This document shows positions 39,370 through 50,891 of a stretch of DNA of 64,000 nucleotides, in pieces (position 1 is the stretch's first letter; each line of letters opens with the position of its first letter). The position numbers and the translations under genes were made by a program. Under the pieces are notes generated by a model. The model saw only the letters and a program-made list of their open reading frames with translations, searched no databases and was not told the origin of the DNA. Source of the DNA: Acanthaster planci (lineage: Eukaryota; Echinodermata; Asteroidea; Valvatida; Acanthasteridae); assembly GCF_001949145.1 (NCBI RefSeq), contig NW_019091386.1, positions 1,178,915 through 1,242,914 of the forward strand, in the 5' to 3' direction.

Positions 39370-39793
39370 CACTTGCGTAGCACCCTTTAGATTTTGAACA
39401 CTTGTGTTGCCTCAAACGAATTGTCCCTAACTACCCAAAACCTGCCATACTCCAATAGCAGGTTTTGTGAGGTTTTGGCAGGTTTGGTACCGACCTGAGG
39501 AACTTGTTGTTGAATTTTGTGAGAGTTGGGATGAAAGACCCGGGGAGATGGTGTTGGATTCTGTGTGAGTTGGGACACAAACAGGTCACTGTGTGCAGTG
39601 TCTGGCTTGCTGTACCAGTTGTTGGACTGTGCTTGATTTTGTCAGGTTTGGTACTGTTCAGTGCAAGTCATCCTATACTGCATAGACCCATCCATACCAT
39701 ATCACTCAAACTCCAATGGGCTCATTCTGTTGGAGTTTATCAGGTTTGGTACAGTAACCTGCATGTACAATAACATAGACAAGTACATGAACC
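39370..39793 (+). repeat. Degenerate tandem repeat next to the assembly gap
   Basis: Related blocks recur at irregular spacing: GTTGAATTTTGTGAGAGTTGGG, TTGGATTCTGTGTGAGTTGGG, TTGATTTTGTCAGGTTTGGTAC and TTGGAGTTTATCAGGTTTGGTAC. The array runs into the Ns, and a tandem array is a plausible cause of the break. Non-coding. Confidence 0.6.
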
Positions 39794-40310
39794 NNNNNNN
39801 NNNNNNNNNNNNNNNNNNNNNNNNNNNNNNNNNNNNNNNNNNNNNNNNNNNNNNNNNNNNNNNNNNNNNNNNNNNNNNNNNNNNNNNNNNNNNNNNNNNN
39901 NNNNNNNNNNNNNNNNNNNNNNNNNNNNNNNNNNNNNNNNNNNNNNNNNNNNNNNNNNNNNNNNNNNNNNNNNNNNNNNNNNNNNNNNNNNNNNNNNNNN
40001 NNNNNNNNNNNNNNNNNNNNNNNNNNNNNNNNNNNNNNNNNNNNNNNNNNNNNNNNNNNNNNNNNNNNNNNNNNNNNNNNNNNNNNNNNNNNNNNNNNNN
40101 NNNNNNNNNNNNNNNNNNNNNNNNNNNNNNNNNNNNNNNNNNNNNNNNNNNNNNNNNNNNNNNNNNNNNNNNNNNNNNNNNNNNNNNNNNNNNNNNNNNN
40201 NNNNNNNNNNNNNNNNNNNNNNNNNNNNNNNNNNNNNNNNNNNNNNNNNNNNNNNNNNNNNNNNNNNNNNNNNNNNNNNNNNNNNNNNNNNNNNNNNNNN
40301 NNNNNNNNNN
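39794..40310. other. Assembly gap (Ns)
   Basis: A run of about 517 N bases. The true size is unknown because gap lengths are often arbitrary. Open frames that cross it are artefacts. Confidence 0.99.
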
Positions 40311-41719
40311 TTCAGTATGCTTTCTAGTGCAGGAGCCTAGGGGGTTAGGGTTAAGCACAACTGACAAAAGGATGGACTGTACATGTACCTTTAAGGGGCA
40401 CGTGTAAGGCACATTTTTTTTTCTTGTTGGGTTCTAGTTCACCACCTGCATGTGTAATGAATAATACCCCTTCAACAGATCACCAAGAAGAGACATTTGG
40501 ACCAGCATTCTGGTAAATTTGGGTGTAGAACTAACACTGACTCTTCTTCACACTTTCAAATACTCGCGAGTTGTAAATTTGCTTCAGCATAAAACCCCAG
40601 AAGGTATCGAGTGCCCTCTAAACTGGCAGCATGAAAATTAAACGGAGTGAATTGAGACACAAATTTAAAAAAAAAAATGGCTATTGCTTGGATGTGCGTA
40701 CTTTAATTTACGCTCAACCAAGCAGTTAAACTACATGTAACAGACAAAAAAGCACATTTTGGCCTTGCACGTACATCGTACACGTAACCAAGAGGGTTTG
40801 CTCCTGATTTACTCCTCATTTTCTGCAGTTTATGAAAGTACATACACACTGATCGTTTTCCTATTCTTGAAGAGGCGAATCACGTATTTGTGTGGAAATC
40901 AAGGATTAGCCAAAAAGGAAGCATGTGTAATGATCATGTTTGGCACTGGAGAGGAAAATACCCGTAAGGTTTTGGGGGATAATGTTTCACATAGCCAGCA
41001 AAAGGAATTCAAAACACTCTTATCTTATCAGAGGCGCTCAAAAGACACCCGTGGCTAACATTTGAGTGGCTCTTGTTGGGGGCATTCAGAGGTCACCGGT
41101 ATAATTGGAAAAGACGTGTACCTGGGGTTTTGGCAAAACTTCAAGGGAGTACACATACGCTCATGCCGCAAACCGTGCAATTGTTAACTCACGGCGACAT
41201 TTGAACTGTGGATGCACACTTTTTTTCATTGGCCGGAAACAAAATATTAAACCCTGTCTGTGAGAATTCCCATGAATTGTCCAGGCTATAAGGCCTGCAC
41301 GTGTTGCTGAGAGAAAGTTCAACGATTGAGAAGTTCCTTAACAAGCCATTCACAATGCAATACCAGCAGAAATTGTTTTGTCATGGGCTGTAATCTTGTG
41401 TAAAAATATATGAAATGTATATTTGCATACAATAACTTGTATAATTGTACTTATTAATGGGACTTGTGTGTACTGTACCGGTATACATGTACATGTTCAT
41501 TCCATGTAAAATGTACATGTTCTTGAATATTGGTGATCACATATTGTATTATTTAACTAACAACTCCAAATCAATTTTAAACATTGTAAACATTGGTATT
41601 TGGACTAGATTTTGTTTCGTTTCTTGTTTATCTTCTTACTTACGGAATAAGATGAGTTACCTTACTCAAGGACCTTACCAAACAATTCTGAGATCAAGGG
41701 TAGACCTGAAGAACTTCTT

Positions 41720-41846
41720 GATCATCGGGGAAACCTTAATCCCCTCTCCCCCTAAAAAAATAACTGACATAGGTCTTCATGTGATCATCGGGGAAACCTT
41801 GATCCCCCCCTCCCCTAAAAAATGACTGACATCCATGGGTCTTGTG
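41720..41846 (+). repeat. Direct tandem duplication of about 63 bp
   Basis: GATCATCGGGGAAACCTT begins at 41720 and again at 41783; each copy continues with a C-rich run, CCCCTAAAAAA, ACTGACAT and GGTCTT. Two units only. It looks like a recent local duplication. Confidence 0.8.
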
Positions 41847-44800
41847 ATGTCAGTGTGAGTGAGATTTGGCGTTGAAACTCCAGAGTGCTCTCAGGGAAGG
41901 GCTGATCAGTGCTCCGGACTTTCACAAGACTTCACCGGAAAGGTTCGGCACTTTCCTTCATAATAATTCTGCGGCTGGGAAGTCCAAAGCACAGCGATCT
42001 GCATGTGACATTTGGATGTGGCCCAAAGCCAATGTGAATACTGGTTTCACTTCTCAGCTGTCCACATAAGTATTGTAGCCCTGTCATAGAAATTGGATTT
42101 ATGATGGTTGAAATTTGCTGATGTTGGCCATCGGCATGTTGTTATTTCTTTTCGAGGGAGTGGGAAGAAAGAGATGTTTTAAATTTTATGGATGTTAGGA
42201 TAACCTAATCGACGTTTTCCTGTGTCTAATAAGCAGGACTGTAATTTCTTGGAGGAAACAAACCCAGACCGCCAGTACGAGACCTATATGTACATGTACT
42301 TTGTTGTGCGGATACACATGCACAGTACAGTGTAGAAATACATGTAAACTTGCACTGTTCTCTTGAAAAAGATGTGAAATGCATATGTACATGTACCCAC
42401 TTGTACAAAATGGACCTGAACTTTAACCCTAGATTTAACTCCAGTTTTTTCACCGAAATTTGGGAATAGTTCATTGATAACTCAGGCATGCAACTTTGCC
42501 TCGGATCAGCTGATTTCCTCATTTCTCACTTCACACTCATGTCATTCAAAACTGCAAAACACTGGACAAAGTCTTGTAAAGATTGGAATTTCCTTGTTTT
42601 TTTTTGTCCAAGTCCAAGTTACATGCCTGATAACTACATGTTCATGTACATGTACATGTATGTTGCGAAAAAATTTGTAATTTTGCCCGACTTACTGGTA
42701 TTTGTGCCGTAAGGTACATGTACATATACATACATGTACACGTGTGATATCACCGGCCTCAATTCACAAGTATTTTTGAACCCTGGTAACAGAGAAAAAC
42801 AGGTGCAAAATGAACAAGCGACGACGGGATGAATCTCTCTGCCTCCACTTCCTTTAGAATTACTGACAAGTGGTAACCCTCACTTTTGTGTACAAACCAG
42901 TTTTTATTTTCAGCCCGTTTGTCCTTTTGTGAATTTCTACTGTAAACACAGTCTGCAAAACTCATTCACAGCATCTCGCCCGTCTTTTCCCGTTTCCCCT
43001 TTGTCAAAATTTAGTCACATTCCACAAGAGAAGAGAGATACAGCTCATAAATTCCTAAATTCCTAAATTCCGAAATTCCTAAAGGGGGAGGGAGGAAATA
43101 AGAACAGATGTACACATGCACTTGGATGTACATTGTAATTTGTACATGTACAAATATGTTCACAATTGCCCATTCACGCTGACTCTGCAGTGTCAGCCCA
43201 TGTCAGTTGAAAGAGAGACTTAAACAGGGAAAAATGGAGTGTGGAACTGGTCATTGTTGGTTGCGCAGACACACTCGGGGACTCAAAAAAGGTTTAGAAT
43301 ATGACATCAGGGAGTTTGGGGGTCGGCAGGATTTTCTAATGGGGATTTCCCTCTTGGAGTTCGGACAGGATGCCTCACGGGCTTGTAGGGAGTAGTGGAA
43401 GTGTATTTGGCATCAGCTGACTAAAACGAGGGCAGACCCTGATCGTACAGCCTCTACAGGCTGCAAGACAAGTCTTTCGACATTCATCAGCACCCTAGTC
43501 TGGGTTAATTTGTGGATTTGACACTGTAGGGCGCACGTTTCGGTTGCCCTGAAGTCCAAGAAAGCTCATTTCAAACTCCAGTGAATATTGCCGTCACCAG
43601 TCCAAATCGTGGTGCTACATGTACAATGTATTCTGCTTCGAGGGGGATGGGACGATGGTTGGGTTGCACCTGATGGTGCAGAAGGTATATGTACTGCACA
43701 TGTAGAAAGTACCGGTACATCTAGCTTGTATTTTTCATTAAGCTTCATAAATGGACATAAGGACAGTATGGTATGTGTACTTTGACCAGGAAATACACGT
43801 TCATGTACATGTATAACAGTATAACATTTCACATATATGTACAGTACATGTACGTACATGCTGTACCATTTGGCCTTCACTCATTGGAATTTCCCGTTGT
43901 ACCAAATATAAAAAGTACCCGATCATGCAAATGTATGTTGGACTTGCATAAGATACAGAGTGCACTGCGCAATATTGTGGTCTTTGCATTGTGCCTCAAC
44001 CCTTTTTCCCTAACTTAGGATCTTCAGCAAAAGATACTCTGAAGCATATTTTTGTAACTTAAAATCACTCTTTCCTACTCATCAAGGTATTTTTTTCAAG
44101 CAAGGATAGATTCATGGCCCTGACAGGGTTGTAACTGCTTGTCTCTTTCAGCAGAGGTTGAAGGAACCGTAGTGAATACCCTTCCATTAATTGAACTTCT
44201 TTCATGTACCTATTTGTATACAAGAAGCACAGAACGGGAGTATACAGGTCTTGGGATGGAAGGGGGGGGAGAATGGAGTTTTTTCCTCCAGAAAATTGCT
44301 CTGTAGTACCATGTTAAAATGTTGGTGCTGTCAATTCTCAAAACAAAAGAAAAAATTGTCTCGGGGGACAACTTCTCCCCCCCCACCACCCTCCCTGCCC
44401 TCCCTATGGTTACCCCACTGGCAAGAAACTAGGGAGTAAATTTGTTTGCGCTAAGCAAAAATCTGAGCCCCAGTCCAAATCTATATTTTGACCCGCGACT
44501 TCAAGTTTAGCTTTGCAAAATTTTTTCACACTTTAGCACGCCAAGGAAAGGCTGTGTGTTTTTTTAACAATGTTCAGTTCTGCCTAAAGTTCTGCCCTTT
44601 ATCCTGCATTCCAATCCAATAGGAGTGATTTTTGAACTCCTTCAATACTTCAACAAATGTCTTCCCAGTTTGTTGATTGTAACATAATATGATGCTTTGT
44701 GTCACTTTATTATATTTTTGTATGAGCAAACGACAAATATCTACATGTAAGTACCTCTGTGGGGGTTGCACATATTCCTTTGTACAAATAAATGTATACT

Positions 44801-45208
44801 ATTGTATGGACATAATTTCAAAGACAAGCTTGTATAAACTTTGTATATTATTATGCTGGGTGCTGTACGTACATGTACGTTGTGTGTGGTGAACACACTA
44901 CGGCTATAAACATTGACACGATGTGTGAGGTAAACAATCTCTACCCAGAATGCACTGCAAACATCATTGGGTTTTTTTGGTACAAGTTGTTTCCCTGTTA
45001 CATAATATGAAGTTAGTTTATCAGATAAGAATGTGATTGTTGACGACAAAGAGGAAATACAACTTAAACCAGTTGAGGAAAATTGTGAAAGACAATATTT
45101 TCGTATAATTTTAAGAATTTGAAAAATCTCAAATTAAATTCTAAGGGTTTTATTTTGTTTGGATAAGGTGACTGAGATGTTTGCAGTTTGACTTCTCTTA
45201 AGCTGTGT

Positions 45209-45245
45209 GACCAATAAAGTTGCAAGTGACATTGAAAAAAAAAAA
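45209..45245 (+). terminator. Candidate polyadenylation site with genomic A tract
   Basis: CCAATAAAGTTGCAAGTGACATTG is followed directly by a run of about ten A. AATAAA about 18 bases before an A run is what the end of a processed transcript looks like. It could be the end of a plus-strand transcript, such as a very long DOK 3' UTR or a non-coding RNA, or of a retroposed copy. No reading frame supports either. Confidence 0.3.
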
Positions 45246-47546
45246 CCTATTTGTCATGATTGCATGGCCGAGCCTGTTCACACTTTCGACAATTCAAAAT
45301 ACATACGTTATAGTAACTATTCAGAAACTAGAGGGGAAATTTTGATCATTTCATCCGAGTGAAGAATACACCACAGAATGACAAAGCGACTTTTGATTGG
45401 TAGGCAGTAGGGCGGCCGAGTGTCAGAATGCAACGGGTTGGAGACTGTATCGGCAAAAATGTTGTGTGTGCATGTAACAAATGGATTATACATGTACATG
45501 TAAATGTGAAATCACGTATCCAACCAGGATGATGAAAACAGGTGATAAAAGCGCTGCATATTGTATTACAGAAGTACCGTACTCTCAAATTGACCACTGA
45601 TGTACCAGTGTCAGCCAAATTGAATCTTCTTGAATCTAAGCAGGAAGAAAGTTGTTCTAAAAAGTTTGCCACAGGCAAACAATCCTGTTAGTGGGGAGCG
45701 GTTTGCAAACCTTTTGCGGGGGGGGGAGATATTCCACTTCTGCCAAGTATGGATTAAGGAAATCACACAAATCATTTGTTCTCAGTACAGTAGTGGGTAT
45801 TAAGTCGCACCCCGATGGAATAAATTATCTTAGTATGGAATGGGGTAGCACCTCCCCCCCATCTGTGCACTCTTATGCTCCTCCCCCATCCCTCACCCCC
45901 TCAGAATTTCAATGGACCAAGCCTTTGCATTATTCAAGTTGTGCCTTCCACAAATTGAAATCTGTTCACATTGCAGTCCCCTATTCAAAGAGTCGACGAA
46001 AGCCCAATTCTATTGTGTAAAATGTTTCCCCTAAAGGTACCCCAAGTTCCCCCTCCCCTCTCCCCGGGACTGGGTCAGTCCAATGCCCACATTGAGATTG
46101 ACCGCTTTTCCCGCGAAACCCACAGTCACACCTGAATGTGACATTCAAGTTACAACATTTTATTATTTATATTCTTTATTCTCGGCGTTCTAAAAATTAT
46201 TCTCGATTCTATTCCGAGGAGGATCGTTGACCTCTACACAATACAACGCCTACCTGCTTTCCTAGCGGCCAGTGGTTTGAACCACCGTGACGTAAACTGT
46301 CTGGCTTCTAGGCGTAAGGCAGGCCTTAGTTTCGCTTGTCTGTATGAAAGCTTGTCATTTTAAACCACAACAGAAAAAAAAAATACACAGGAAATAATGA
46401 CAGTGACTCTGGTTTGGATTTCATTGGGGTCTTTCCATATATAAACTCTAGTGATTTCTATACGGAATATGGTGCAGAAAATCACATTGAAAATAAACCT
46501 AGTCCACTTCATGTGGTACATTGCACGTGTCAAATAAATTAGATTAATACATGCGTCTTTCAAAAGGAAAAATACAAACACAGGAAATGAATTCTGTGAG
46601 CATTTTTCTTCTAGCTTTTACGAGATGCATGCAAGGGTTTGCCTTTGATTCTTGCAAGTTTGTTGCTTTTTCTCTCCCGGGAACACTGCCAGTAACACTG
46701 CCCCAATGTCCAAATCACACTACCTTTGCCATGCTCTGAAATTGCTCTGTTTTTCATAACTTTTTTTCTCAAAATATTCTCAGAAATTAATAGGAAAACT
46801 GATGGGCGATAAATAGCAACTCCCTGAAGTACCAGACTTTTTGAAGCTTAACGTTATTTCATACTTTTGTTGCTTGCAGATTTTTCAAAGGGCATGATGA
46901 CCTCTGACACGACCCACTCTGCCCCCGCAAAAATAAAATAATAGGACAACCCCCACCCCAGGAATGAATCAGGTATACAACTAGTGTTGAATGGGGCATT
47001 TATAGTATACATGTGCATGTATTTAGCACAATAAGAAATAGACAAAGGTTGAAAAAAAAAGCCCCACTCTGAAGTTCACATCAAAAATGACATCGTCCTT
47101 AGAGTCTCTGGCCTTAATTCGGACGTTAGCCCCCCACAGCCGCACCACCACCACCCGAACTCCAATCCAAAGAATTCCAACCCACACACATTCAGCTCAA
47201 GTAGAAAAAGACTGAAGATGAACGTCATGAATTATGACAATAAAACATTCCCACTTTCATTTTCCATTTCAACATGAAATATTTTTGTTCACATATTTAC
47301 ATTAGCCTTATTAAACTAAGTCCAGTTCCAATGTTACTGCACACTTCTAGGCCTGCAAAAAGTGTGATCTGGAATCATACAGAGTAGTCTTGTGTAAGTG
47401 GGGCATGCTCAGTCCTTTACCCGAGACCAGACCCAAGACCAGTCACAAGACCAAACCTAAAGTCTGTCACAAGGACAGACCCAAGACCAGGCACCAAACC
47501 TGAAGCCAGTTACCAGTGCAAGACCAGGCACAAATGACAAGGTCAA

Positions 47547-47640
47547 CAATGACAAAGGAATGCTTTTGTCGCAGTCCATTTGAACTGCTTGTGACTTGAA
47601 TCAGACTGGAGGTCTTGTGATGGTCTTGAAGAGTCTCAGC
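47547..47640 (+). repeat. Dispersed repeat, copy 1
   Basis: CAATGACAAAGGAATGCTTT, then CTTGTGACTTGAATCAGACTGG, then GTGATGGTCTTGAAG align collinearly with 56359-56456 in the PAS gene. The flanks are rich in caagacc/gacttg words, which links it to the CAAGTC satellite family of this window. Non-coding. Confidence 0.6.
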
Positions 47641-49513
47641 TAACAGAGTGGGCATGGTGTATTTTTAATCTGCCGTAGAAATGCAAAAACTTTCTACGTA
47701 GAACACTTGCCTGGAATCCACAGATTCTTATGTAGCAGTAGTACCTCGAAAGCCAGTTTAAAAAAAGGAGAGCTGGCATTTCTGTGGCATTTTTCGTCTT
47801 CATCTTTGGAGCCATCTCAAGCCTCCTTTATGACACTACTTCAATCATAGACCTAGACCAGTTGAAGCTCCTACAGTAGAAATGAAGCTTCTTTGAGCTG
47901 TAAGCTCTCAAATCTGGAAACTAAATCTATGAACGTGATGCCTGTGGCCAAAATGGAGATGAAGCCCATATTTAAAAACACCCCCTCCCCCGGTTCTTAT
48001 CATTATGGTGTTGTTTTGGAGTTTATGAATAAAATGGAAGGACTGAGAACCAAATCTATTTTGCTCTTGACAACAAAAGCACCAAATTCAGCCCAGTCTG
48101 TTCCTTTACATCCTGACAACTTTTCATCAAGTCGTTTCCTAGTCCCTGTAAAGTACTGTCAATGGGATTGTTGATGACATTACAATGTCCAGCTGTCATG
48201 GGCAATGCAGAGAGAGACCAGAATGTACCTGGGCCCAGTTTACTAGTGCTGCTTAACAGCTGATTGCTGCCTTTATTTCAGGGAGACCAACGAGCAGCAA
48301 ATGCGGCAATGGCACGCCTAACCCCACGGGAAGGGAAAGTTGCCTTAAATCCGTAACACAAGAGAGATCTTAATGCATGAGCACCCCACTGTTACTACGT
48401 CCACAGCCTGAGCAACTCAGTCTTTCTGCTCTAATAAGCCCAACTCATCCAGTAGCTGTTTAGCAACGCTATGACATTGGGCCCTGCTTACTTCTGTTTC
48501 ACAGACATTTTTTTATCTTATGAAAGATTTGATAACTCACCGAAAGTGAAAAAAGGCCCTGCGTGTGCAAACACCATGCACGCCCCACAACTGTTTTCTT
48601 TGGCACTTTTCAGACCAACTTTAATAGAGTACGGATATATACATATAAATAGCTAGTATCAATCAGTAAATACATAGTTTGTACAGTACAGATTTACGAT
48701 TAGAAATTGACAAAACGACTTGCAATAGCAGGACACAGTGAAAGCAAAACTTGCCCGACTCTCACGAGCTATCTTTAGGAAGGTGTGTGAAGGAACTGCT
48801 TCAAATTGAAACCGAGGAATCGAAATGGAGAAGAACCACCGTTGAACACAACACACAGAATCTGCCACGAACCCGTGATAGTTTGAAGCCACAAAACAAA
48901 ACTACCTTGGTCACATGAACTGGTGTAAGAACCCGTAAAGTGACCACATCGTGCTTGCAGGTCACGTGTGCATGTATTCAATCTTGAGCTAAGTTTTACA
49001 TGTTATGCAATTACATTTTGCCAATCGAACAGTTACACCTGAGAACTGAACCAAATAGAATAGATTAAAAGACTTTCTCACAATCACGAGAAATGGTTAA
49101 GAATAATTCCCCTATAGAAACACTGACATCATCAACAGCCAGGAACAATTTAAAGAATTTCTCACCTCTCCCAAAAAAGAAATTAAGCAGCAAGAAATTT
49201 TCAGCAGCAGACAAGATCACAAGACTAGAAAATGTCCAATGATTTTTTTGGATAGACTTCCTGTCAATAAACAAGACTATTAGTTTGTGGCTTCACTTAT
49301 GTGTGTCGTCTCTAACAGAAAAAGAAAAAATGAAAAAGAGGAACCCGGTTTTGCTTTTATCGGTAGGTGCAAAATCATTTCTGAAATGTGCTTCAACAAA
49401 ATGCTTTTACTGGAGAAAATCGACTGGCAACGAACGACAGTGGTTGATCAAGTCTACGTTGAGAGCAAAACCGTACAGCCGGTCTTGTTTGTAAGCTCGC
49501 TGAATCTTTTTTA

Positions 49514-50891
49514 TTAACACGCTTCTTCGGCTGCCGGAATGTCAGCATCCTCATTCAGGAAATCCAGGAAACTTCCGATAGGAGGTAAGGAGGAGGCAGG
49601 ACTTACGATGCGGACCTCATTCACTGGAGGTAACTTGGGCGCTAGGCAACCGTTCTTTGTGTTGGCCATTGGGCACGGTAAGCATCTCTCCCGATCATGT
49701 GCCACTCTGTCGCTATGGTAGCCATGATTCGGTAGGTTGCTGCCAGTAGGACTCTCTGCGTAGGAGACAAGGCTGCGGTGTGAACTGTCCATTTTGTGCA
49801 GGGGCGGAGCATTCACCCTCTGGAAGGGCTTCAGCTCGATGTCTGATTCGTAGTGGTTGCCGTAGAGACAGCTTGTCTCTGATGAGTACTGGTCGCCGTG
49901 GGGATATTCATGGCTATAGCCATTGGTGTACTGGGTGCGCGGGTATGTTGCACCGTCCAGTAGCCTCACTTGCACAGCACCGTTTACAACTAAAGAGGCG
50001 TAGTGCTCGGCCTTGCAACAGTCAGCGGGAAAGACTGGCTCGGGTCCTTTGTTCAAACCTTCACCTGGACCGACAGATGAGTACATGCAGGCAGGCTTGA
50101 AATTTCGGTCTGGCGAAGGGGGAGGGGAGAGCGTCTCTGGCCCCACGGGGCGCCCTGCTGGGTGACCCGTTGGTATGTGTTCTGGGTAGTGCACGGGGAA
50201 GTGTCCCTGTGGGTAGAAGGACTGGGGCGAGGTCTGCGGGGTGAGTGGGAGTTGATACTGCCCCATGTGGTGGTGGTGATAATTTGGCACCATACCAGGC
50301 CCTGCCAGCTGGGTATGACTCTCCATGAACATGAGGGCGTGCTTGCGGTACGATTCCGCATCGTACATCTCAGGTGGCAGGTGCGCTACCATCTGATACA
50401 TCGAGAGCGCTGGGTGGGGCTGGGGGTGATTTGGATGGAGCGGGCCGCCCGGGATGAAATCGTCCGACGAATGGGCATAATCGTAGAAGTTAACGTTCAT
50501 CGGCGGAGGCTCCCGCTCAAGGGGCGCCTTCTCCGGGGAGCTCTGCAACCCCTGGGCAGCCTTCTGGTAGCGGTGAGGGGCATAGGTGGATGGGTAGACG
50601 GGGGAGTGCCGTTCCGAGCTCTGATGGTAGCTTGACGGGCAGGCCCCATGGGGGCTGTGCAGCGACGCCGAGTAGTCATCCTTCAGCTTGTACGGGCTCT
50701 GGCTGGCCACCACGTAGGTGTCGTTGCTGGTCCAGCGCCGTTTGTTCTGGCTGGCGTCCGACTGGGGTGGGGTAGATGACGTCTCCCCGTCCGTTCCTGA
50801 GTGGTTCATGTGCTTCAGCTTGAGGTACTCGTCCAGGCCATACCTGGTCCTTGCCCGGGCCTCCTGGTGCAGGTACGAATTGTCCATTTCC
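49514..50891 (-). CDS. PAS factor last exon: C-terminal transactivation-type tail
   Basis: This 1378 bp exon follows an ATCTCACAG acceptor and opens EMDNSYLHQEARARTRYGLD right after PAS-B. The 458 residues are rich in Ser, Pro, Tyr and His, include a YHHHHMGQYQLPLTPQTSP patch, and end with an acidic-hydrophobic LPPIGSFLDFLNEDADIPAA segment that looks like an activation motif. The stop TAA at 49514-49516 overlaps an AATAAA on the coding strand. The start-like ATG inside the exon is internal, not the gene start. Confidence 0.9.

Larger units (their letters stand above)
40311..49513. other. Repeat-rich intergenic DNA between the DOK and PAS genes
   Basis: No exon with recognisable protein similarity or good splice borders was found. 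The stretch holds many ACATGTACATGT palindromes (41485, 42288, 42636, 42718, 43804, 43845, 44871, 45490), a short direct duplication at 41720-41846, a CCTAAATT microsatellite near 43048 and a caagaccag-rich patch near 47410-47530. The right end must include the 3' UTR of the PAS gene, which starts at 49513 on the minus strand. Confidence 0.6.

Noticed and set aside
40334-40354. TTAGGG-like telomere motif
   Set aside because: Only single GGTTAGGGTTA units occur here and near 23035; not an array.
39661-40412. Long frames spanning the N run
   Set aside because: They exist only because Ns contain no stops.
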